The position numbers and the translations under genes are program-made. A stretch of 51,322 nt of DNA, from NCBI GenBank assembly GCA_035547155.1, contig DASZVJ010000099.1, forward strand, positions 1 to 51,322, written 5' to 3'. Shown piece after piece: positions 46,285-51,322 of the stretch; within the stretch, counting starts at the first letter, position 1; each line of letters opens with the position of its first letter. The notes under the pieces are model-generated. The model was not told the origin of the DNA, did no database searches, and saw only the letters and a program-made list of their open reading frames with translations. Origin of the DNA: CAZNMF01 sp035547155. Its GTDB lineage: Bacteria > Acidobacteriota > Vicinamibacteria > Vicinamibacterales > SCN-69-37.

Positions 46285-47666
46285 TGCGCATTCTCTCTTC
46301 GTCCAACCGTCAGGTCGTCGATCGGTTGATCGCGCGCGATGAGGCGCGCAACCCGGCCGTCGAACGTCAGGCCGCGCGCATCGTGCAGGACGTGCGTCGC
46401 CGCGGCGACGCGGCCGTCCTGCAATGGACGCGGCGTCTCGACGCACGCAAAGGCGCGCCGGCCATGACGAAGCTCGCGCCGTTGTCGAAGGCCGAGCTGC
46501 GGCGCGGCTGGACGGCCACGCCCGCCGACGTCCGCAAGGCGATCAAACTCGCCGCGCGCAACCTCGAACGCGTTGCTTCCAAGCAGGTGCCACGTCCGTT
46601 CGCGATCGACGTGGCGCCAGGACATCGCATCGAACAACGCGTCCAACCGCTCGCGCGCGTCGGCTGCTACGTACCGGGCGGCCGCTATCCATTGCCGTCG
46701 ACGCTGCTGATGACCGTCGTGCCCGCGTGCGTCGCCGGCGTGCCGGAAGTCGTCGTCGTGTGCCCGCGGCCGGCGCCGGTCGTCCTGGCCGCGGCGCTCG
46801 AAGCCGGTGCGACGGACGTGTACGCGATCGGCGGCGCACAGGCGATTGGCGCGCTGGCGTACGGCACGCAGACGATCGCGCGCGTGGACAAGATCGTCGG
46901 CCCCGGCAACGCGTGGGTCGCGGCCGCGAAGGCGCTCGTCTCGCGCGACTGCGCGATCGATTTGCACGCCGGCCCCAGCGAGATCGTCGTGTGCTCCGAT
47001 CGCGGGCGTGCGGATTGGATTGCCGCCGATTTGATCGCGCAGGCCGAGCACGATCCCGCCGCGCGTGCAATTCTGGTGACGACGAAGCGCAAGCTCGCAG
47101 ACGAGGTCGCGCGCATCGTTGACGCAACGCTCCCTGCAGACGGACCGGCGCGCGCGTCAATCGCCGCCAACGGTGCGGTCATCGTCGCGCACGGGAAGAA
47201 AGACGCGATCGCGCTCGTCAACCGCCTTGCGCCCGAGCATCTCGTCATCGACGCGGACGACGACCCAGATGCGTATCGCGCCGCGGGCACGATCTTCGTG
47301 GGCGCGTGGAGCGTGCAGGCCGCGGGCGACTACTGCACGGGATCCAATCACGTGCTGCCGACGGGCGGAGCCGCGCGATTCCGCGGCGGGCTCAGCGCCG
47401 CCGATTTCGTGCGCGTGTTCTCCGTGCAGACGCTGTCGGAGCGCGCGCTGCGCGGCATCGGACCGTCGGTCATCGCGCTCGCGGAAGCCGAAGGGCTTTC
47501 CGCGCACGCGGCATCGGTGCAGGCTCGGGTCGGGGCCGCTACGCATCGATCGGGACGCGGCGCGGGCATTTCGTCAAGTTCGACGTTCGACGGGCTCACG
47601 TCGCCCCGAGCCGGCCGAGGGGCGAAGTTCGAAGTTCGAAGTTCAAAGTTTCGGGCCGCCCGATGA
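46284..47666 (+). CDS. hisD: Histidinol dehydrogenase with a repeat-derived C-terminal tail
   Basis: HisD oxidises histidinol to histidine in two NAD-linked steps. The 460-aa protein has VGCYVPGGRYPLPSTLLM, GGAQAIGALAYGTQTI, KIVGPGNAWVAAAKALV, DLHAGPSEIVV, LIAQAEHDPAARAIL, the catalytic NRLAPEHLVI and GDYCTGSNHVLPTGGAAR. The normal family end is near VQARVG. The next 30 residues (RSGRGAGISSSSTFDGLTSP, then KFEVRSSKFRAAR) are translated from a GAAGTTC heptamer array. It overlaps hisG and hisC by one to four bases. Confidence 0.96.
   Translation: MRILSSSNRQVVDRLIARDEARNPAVERQAARIVQDVRRRGDAAVLQWTRRLDARKGAPAMTKLAPLSKAELRRGWTATPADVRKAIKLAARNLERVASKQVPRPFAIDVAPGHRIEQRVQPLARVGCYVPGGRYPLPSTLLMTVVPACVAGVPEVVVVCPRPAPVVLAAALEAGATDVYAIGGAQAIGALAYGTQTIARVDKIVGPGNAWVAAAKALVSRDCAIDLHAGPSEIVVCSDRGRADWIAADLIAQAEHDPAARAILVTTKRKLADEVARIVDATLPADGPARASIAANGAVIVAHGKKDAIALVNRLAPEHLVIDADDDPDAYRAAGTIFVGAWSVQAAGDYCTGSNHVLPTGGAARFRGGLSAADFVRVFSVQTLSERALRGIGPSVIALAEAEGLSAHAASVQARVGAATHRSGRGAGISSSSTFDGLTSPRAGRGAKFEVRSSKFRAAR
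47575..47652. repeat. GAAGTTC heptamer array forming the end of hisD
   Basis: TCAAGTTCGACGTTCGACGG and, 40 bases on, GAAGTTC, GAAGTTC, GAAGTTC, AAAGTTT units lie in the last codons of hisD. The same word occurs in the spacer at 22938-22964. The array appears to have moved the hisD stop codon downstream while keeping the ATGA overlap with hisC. Confidence 0.75.
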
Positions 47667-48709
47667 GAATGCCGTCAGATCCACCCGGCGCGTTGCGACT
47701 GCACTACAACGAGAACACGGCGGGTTGCTCGCCGGCCGTGCTCGATGCGCTGCGCGCGATGACGCGCGAGGACGTCGCGACGTATCCCGACTACACGGCG
47801 ATCACGGAGAAGACCGCGCGATGGCTGGGCGTCGACGCCGAATGGGTGCATCTGACGAACGGTCTCGACGAAGGCCTGCATGCGGTCGCGCAGTTCGGGG
47901 CGTGGCACGCAGACGCCGGGCACGCGTCGCGCCGGCCGCAGTTTCTGCTGCCGGAGCCGTCGTTCGAGATGTTCGACGAATTCTCCCGCGTCGTGCGCGC
48001 GGACCTCGTACGGATTCAGCCGGAGCCGGACTTTCACTTCCCGCTGACGTCGCTGCTCGACGCCGTGACGCCGTCGACGCGCGTGGCGTATCTCGTCAGC
48101 CCGAACAATCCGACCGGCCTGTCCGTGCCCGCCGCCGTCGTCGAGACGATCGCGGCGTCCATCCCGCAGGCACTGGTCTTCGTCGATGAGGCGTATGGCG
48201 ATTTCGCGGGACGCACGCTCGTGGGCGCGGCGCTCGATCGCCATCGCAACCTCGTCGTCGGACGCACGTTCGCCAAAGGACACGGGCTGGCCGGCCTGCG
48301 CGTCGGCGCGCTCGTCGCGCATCCGGATACGATCGCGCGGCTGCAGGCGATGCTGCCGCCGTTCAACGTCAATGTCTGCGCGATTCGCGCGCTCGATGCC
48401 GCGCTCGACGACCAGGGCTATCTCGACTGGTACGTCGCGCAGGCCACGGAGTCGAAGGCACGCGTCTACGACTTCTGCGCGCGCCACGATCTGAAGTACT
48501 GGCCGAGCGACGCGAACTTCGTGCTCGTGAAGATCGGCACCCGCGCGGCAGATGTCGCGGATGGACTGCGCGAGCGAGGCATTCTCGTGCGCGACAAGTC
48601 GCCCGCGCCCGGCTGCGGCGGCTGCCTGCGCATCACGGCCGGCGTCGTCGATCACACCGCGAGAACGCTCGCGGCCCTGGAGGAGACCCTTGCGTCGCGC
48701 GCGAATTGA
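47663..48709 (+). CDS. hisC: Histidinol-phosphate aminotransferase
   Basis: HisC is the PLP enzyme making histidinol phosphate. The 348-aa class I/II aminotransferase shows RLHYNENTAGCSPAVLDALR, YPDYTAITEKTARWLGV, VHLTNGLDEGLHAVAQ, YLVSPNNPTGLSVP, VFVDEAYGDFAG, the PLP lysine in VGRTFAKGHGLAGLRVGALV and CLRITAGVVDHTARTLAALE. ATG 47663 overlaps the hisD stop, and its end overlaps hisB by 20 bases. Context settles histidinol phosphate as the substrate. Confidence 0.94.
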   Translation: MRMPSDPPGALRLHYNENTAGCSPAVLDALRAMTREDVATYPDYTAITEKTARWLGVDAEWVHLTNGLDEGLHAVAQFGAWHADAGHASRRPQFLLPEPSFEMFDEFSRVVRADLVRIQPEPDFHFPLTSLLDAVTPSTRVAYLVSPNNPTGLSVPAAVVETIAASIPQALVFVDEAYGDFAGRTLVGAALDRHRNLVVGRTFAKGHGLAGLRVGALVAHPDTIARLQAMLPPFNVNVCAIRALDAALDDQGYLDWYVAQATESKARVYDFCARHDLKYWPSDANFVLVKIGTRAADVADGLRERGILVRDKSPAPGCGGCLRITAGVVDHTARTLAALEETLASRAN

Positions 48710-49280
48710 CCGTCGAACCACGGAAACGCAGATCCGGCTGCAGATCGATCTCGACGGCCGCGGCCGCTACGAGGTGCGAACGGGCATCCGCTTCTTCGAT
48801 CACATGCTCGAGCTGTTCGCGCGGCACGGAGGCTTCGATCTGACGATCGCGGCGACGGGCGATCTCGACGTCGACGCGCATCACACCGTGGAAGACGTCG
48901 GCATCGCGCTCGGCGACGCGGTGCTGCAGGCGCTCGGCAACAAGCGCGGCATCAACCGCGCCGGCTATTTTTTGATGCCGATGGACGAGACGCTCGCCGT
49001 CGCGGCCGTCGATCTGTCGGGCCGTCCGTTTCCCGTCGTCGACCTGAAGGGCGTGCGTGCGGAGCGCGTCGGCGATCTGCCGGTGGAGCTCGTGCAGGAC
49101 TTCTTCGAGGGCTTTGCGACGGCCGCTCGCGCGAACGTGCACGTGAAGGTGCTGTACGGCCGATCGAGCCATCATCAGATCGAAGCCGTGTTCAAGGCGT
49201 TTGCGCGTGCGCTGCGCGTCGCGTGCGCCAAGGATCGCCGCCTCGCGAAGATGCTGCCGTCCACGAAGGGATTGTTATGA
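48690..49280 (+). CDS. hisB: Imidazoleglycerol-phosphate dehydratase
   Basis: HisB removes water from imidazole glycerol phosphate. The 196-aa protein is the monofunctional dehydratase, without a histidinol-phosphatase domain. Metal-binding signatures FFDHMLELFARHGGFDL, DAHHTVEDVGIALGDA and the second half motif YGRSSHHQIEAVFKAFARAL are present. I chose the TTG at 48690 inside hisC because a strong GGAGGAGA ribosome site sits four to eleven bases upstream and no ATG/GTG fits. It overlaps hisH as ATGA. Confidence 0.95.
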   Translation: MRRARIDRRTTETQIRLQIDLDGRGRYEVRTGIRFFDHMLELFARHGGFDLTIAATGDLDVDAHHTVEDVGIALGDAVLQALGNKRGINRAGYFLMPMDETLAVAAVDLSGRPFPVVDLKGVRAERVGDLPVELVQDFFEGFATAARANVHVKVLYGRSSHHQIEAVFKAFARALRVACAKDRRLAKMLPSTKGLL

Positions 49281-49885
49281 CCGTCGCGCTCGTCGACTAC
49301 GGCGCCGGCAATCTGACGTCCGTCATCAAGGCGCTGCACGCCGTTGGTGCCGACGTGCGCCTCGTCGCGGGCGTCGACGGACTGGCCGGCGCGGACGCGC
49401 TCGTCATTCCCGGCGTGGGCAACTTCGCGGCGACGGCATCGCTCGGTCCGGAATGGCGCAGCGCCGTGCTCGCGGCGATCGACCGCGGGCTGCCGACGCT
49501 CGGCATCTGCCTCGGCATGCAATGGCTGTTCGAAGGCAGTGCCGAAGCACCGGAAACGCCGGGATTGGGCTTGATCGCCGGCCGCTGCTTCCGCCTCGAA
49601 GGCGACGTCAAAGTGCCGCACGTCGGTTGGAACAATCTCGATCGCGCGACGCGCCCGTCGCGTCTCTTCGAGGGCATCGATTCCGGCGCATCGGCGTACT
49701 TCACGCACTCGTACGCCGCGCCGCTCGTCGACGACACGGCGGCGACGACGACGCATGCGGTGCCGTTTTCGGCGGCGGTGGAGCGTGGGCGCGTGTTCGG
49801 GGCCCAGTTCCATCCGGAGAAATCCGGCGCGACCGGCCTGAAGATGCTCACGAACTTCATGCGCGTTGCGAGCGGGGCGCACTGA
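49277..49885 (+). CDS. hisH: Imidazole glycerol phosphate synthase, glutaminase subunit
   Basis: HisH is the class I glutamine amidotransferase that supplies ammonia to HisF. The 202-aa protein has VALVDYGAGNLTSVIKAL, the oxyanion strand VIPGVGNFAATA, the nucleophilic cysteine in LGICLGMQWLF, HVGWNNLD, FTHSYAAP and the catalytic His/Glu in GAQFHPEKSG. It is coupled to hisB by ATGA and ends two bases before the hisF start. Confidence 0.96.
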   Translation: MTVALVDYGAGNLTSVIKALHAVGADVRLVAGVDGLAGADALVIPGVGNFAATASLGPEWRSAVLAAIDRGLPTLGICLGMQWLFEGSAEAPETPGLGLIAGRCFRLEGDVKVPHVGWNNLDRATRPSRLFEGIDSGASAYFTHSYAAPLVDDTAATTTHAVPFSAAVERGRVFGAQFHPEKSGATGLKMLTNFMRVASGAH

Positions 49886-49886
49886 C

Positions 49887-50648
49887 ATGCTCGCCAAACG
49901 CCTCATCGCCTGCCTCGACGTGCGCGACGGCGCCGTCGTCAAAGGCATCAACTTCGAAGGGCTGCGCAAGGCCGGCGATCCCGCCGAGCTCGCCGCGCGC
50001 TACAACGAGGAAGGCATCGACGAGCTGACGGTGCTCGACGTCACCGCCACGATCGAAGGCCGCCGCGCGCTGCTCGACACGATCCGCGCGGTGTCGCAGC
50101 GTCTGTTCATCCCGCTCGCGGTCGGCGGCGGCATTCGTTCGATGGACGACGCCCGTGCGGTGATCGACGCGGGCGCCGACAAGGTCAGCCTCAACAGCGC
50201 GGCGCTCGCCGATCCGACGCTGATCACCGCACTCGCGCGCATCTACGGCAGCCAGGCCGTGCTCGTCGCGATCGACGCCAAGCGCGGCGCCGATGGCTTC
50301 GAGGTCTTCGCGCGCAGCGGGACGACGCGCGTGACGCGCGAAGCGGTGGCGTGGGCGCGCGAGGCCGCGGATCGCGGCGCCGGCGAGATTCTGCTGACGT
50401 CGATCGATCGCGACGGCACGCGCGCCGGCTTCGACTGCGAGCTCACCGCGGCCGTGAGCGCCGCCGTGCCGATTCCCGTCATCGCGTCCGGCGGCGCCGG
50501 CACGCCCGAGCACTTCGCCGATGTCTTCTCGGCCGGCCGCGCGGACGCCGCGCTGGCCGCGTCGATCTTTCACTTCTCCGAGCACGCCGTGCGCGACCTG
50601 AAGCAGTTTCTGGCCTCGCGCGGGGTGCCCATGCGTCTCGACTGGTAA
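49887..50648 (+). CDS. hisF: Imidazole glycerol phosphate synthase, cyclase subunit
   Basis: HisF forms the imidazole ring and releases AICAR. It is a 253-aa (beta/alpha)8 barrel with the catalytic aspartates in LIACLDVRDGAVVKGINFEG and LLTSIDRDGTRAGFDCEL, plus the phosphate sites VGGGIRSMDDA and ASGGAGTPEHFADVF. Start ATG 49887 directly follows hisH; the frame extending to 49866 is not used. The gene order hisH-hisF keeps partner subunits adjacent. Confidence 0.97.
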   Translation: MLAKRLIACLDVRDGAVVKGINFEGLRKAGDPAELAARYNEEGIDELTVLDVTATIEGRRALLDTIRAVSQRLFIPLAVGGGIRSMDDARAVIDAGADKVSLNSAALADPTLITALARIYGSQAVLVAIDAKRGADGFEVFARSGTTRVTREAVAWAREAADRGAGEILLTSIDRDGTRAGFDCELTAAVSAAVPIPVIASGGAGTPEHFADVFSAGRADAALAASIFHFSEHAVRDLKQFLASRGVPMRLDW

Positions 50649-50654
50649 TTCCCC

Positions 50655-51322
50655 GTGCTGATTCCTTCGATTGACTTGATGGGTGGACGTGTCGTGCAGC
50701 TCCAGCAGGGCGAGCGCCTTGCGATCGAGAGCGACGACGTCGATGGCTGGATCGCGAAGTTCGCGTCGTTTCCGATCGTACAGCTCATCGATCTCGATGC
50801 CGCGATGGGCCGTCAGGCCAACGACGACCTCGTCCGCTACGTGGCGACGCGGCTGCCCTGCCAGGTCGGCGGTGGCGTACGTTCCGTCGATCGTGCACGC
50901 GAGCTGCTCGACGCCGGCGCGCGACGCGTGATCCTCGGCTCCGCGCTCTTCAACGATCGCGGCGTCAACAAAGCGCGCGCGGAAGCGTTCGCCGAGCAGA
51001 TCGATCCCGACGTGCTCATCGGCGCGATCGACAGCCGCGGCGGCAAGGTCGTGATCCACGGCTGGAAGACGCCGCTGCCGGTGACGGCCGCCGACGCCGC
51101 ACGCACGCTCGAGCCGTTCGTCGGCGGTTTCCTCTACACGCACGTCGACACCGAAGGCATGCTCACCGGCCTCAACCTCGACGCCGTACGCGCCGTGCAG
51201 GCCGCGACCAAGCGTCGTCTCATCGCCGCCGGCGGCATTCGCAGCCGAGAAGAGATCGACACGCTCGACGCGATGGGCATCGACGCCGTCGTCGGCATGG
51301 CGATCTACACGGGAGCGATCAA
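50655..51322 (+). CDS. hisA: HisA-type ProFAR isomerase, cut by the right edge
   Basis: A partial (beta/alpha)8 barrel of 222 codons without a stop, cut at the window end. It begins at GTG 50655, six bases after hisF. Features: IPSIDLMGGRVVQLQQGE with the first catalytic Asp, CQVGGGVRSVDRARELLDAG, RRVILGSALFND, and YTHVDTEGMLTGLNL where the second catalytic Asp is expected (TDxxRDGT in many HisA). IAAGGIRSREEIDTL and DAVVGMAIYTG close the barrel. HisA isomerises ProFAR to PRFAR. The VDTEG form is an uncommon variant; the position in the operon supports HisA. Confidence 0.9.
   Translation, partial: MLIPSIDLMGGRVVQLQQGERLAIESDDVDGWIAKFASFPIVQLIDLDAAMGRQANDDLVRYVATRLPCQVGGGVRSVDRARELLDAGARRVILGSALFNDRGVNKARAEAFAEQIDPDVLIGAIDSRGGKVVIHGWKTPLPVTAADAARTLEPFVGGFLYTHVDTEGMLTGLNLDAVRAVQAATKRRLIAAGGIRSREEIDTLDAMGIDAVVGMAIYTGAI

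Overview
The window is GC-rich, gene-dense bacterial chromosome with about 50 protein genes, no rRNA or tRNA gene, no insertion sequence, no prophage and no CRISPR array that I can see. No stretch longer than 300 bases lacks a gene. Gene content (paired DUF1800/DUF1501 secreted proteins, a lone microcompartment shell gene, glycine-zipper proteins, a type I QueF, compact arg and his operons) and the many 7-base intergenic repeats fit an Acidobacteriota genome, possibly a Vicinamibacteria-like lineage. This is inference from content and is not tested by phylogeny.

Layout. 197-3589 (minus): lpd, a 2-oxo acid dehydrogenase E2 and lipB. 3726-4518: an HU-type protein and queF, divergent. 4627-10514 (plus): a SNF2-type helicase overlapping a large N6-adenine methylase, a restriction/defence-like pair. 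10523-16956: a membrane-anchored hydrolase, a small DMT-like membrane protein, a glycine-zipper lipoprotein, the DUF1800/DUF1501 pair, an orphan BMC-H shell protein facing a MerR regulator, and a pterin dehydratase. 16999-26092: thiO, a second glycine-zipper protein, then a nucleotide-signalling and proteolysis neighbourhood. That neighbourhood holds a DisA_N-type protein with gpx and sixA, an HtrA-like protein that has lost all three catalytic residues beside a half-receiver LuxR protein, an intact HtrA facing them, and an operon carrying a cGAS/DncV-like nucleotidyltransferase. 26209-34356: a divergent arginine regulon, argR-argG-argH on minus and argB-argD-GNAT-argJ-argF on plus, with a sigma70-like promoter and an ARG box between them. 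34488-40788: an HD hydrolase, oxidoreductases, an esterase, an aldehyde dehydrogenase and a secreted protein. 40958-44886: a radical SAM / DegT / DedA / HAD cluster. 44900 to the right edge: a histidine operon (hisI-G-D-C-B-H-F-A) preceded by a His-rich leader peptide and a transcription attenuator.

How it works together. The two amino-acid operons show two regulatory logics side by side: ArgR repression at an ARG box for arginine, and ribosome-mediated attenuation for histidine. The 18-26 kb region collects enzymes and pseudoenzymes of nucleotide second-messenger and stress families. Intergenic space is filled by heptamer arrays and by hairpins (GGGCGGCC-ACAAG-GGCCGCCC type) whose arms vary in a compensatory way. 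The same simple repeats have entered two reading frames, the helicase and hisD. The extreme left edge carries a 47-bp perfect inverted copy of part of lipB, which may be an assembly artefact.
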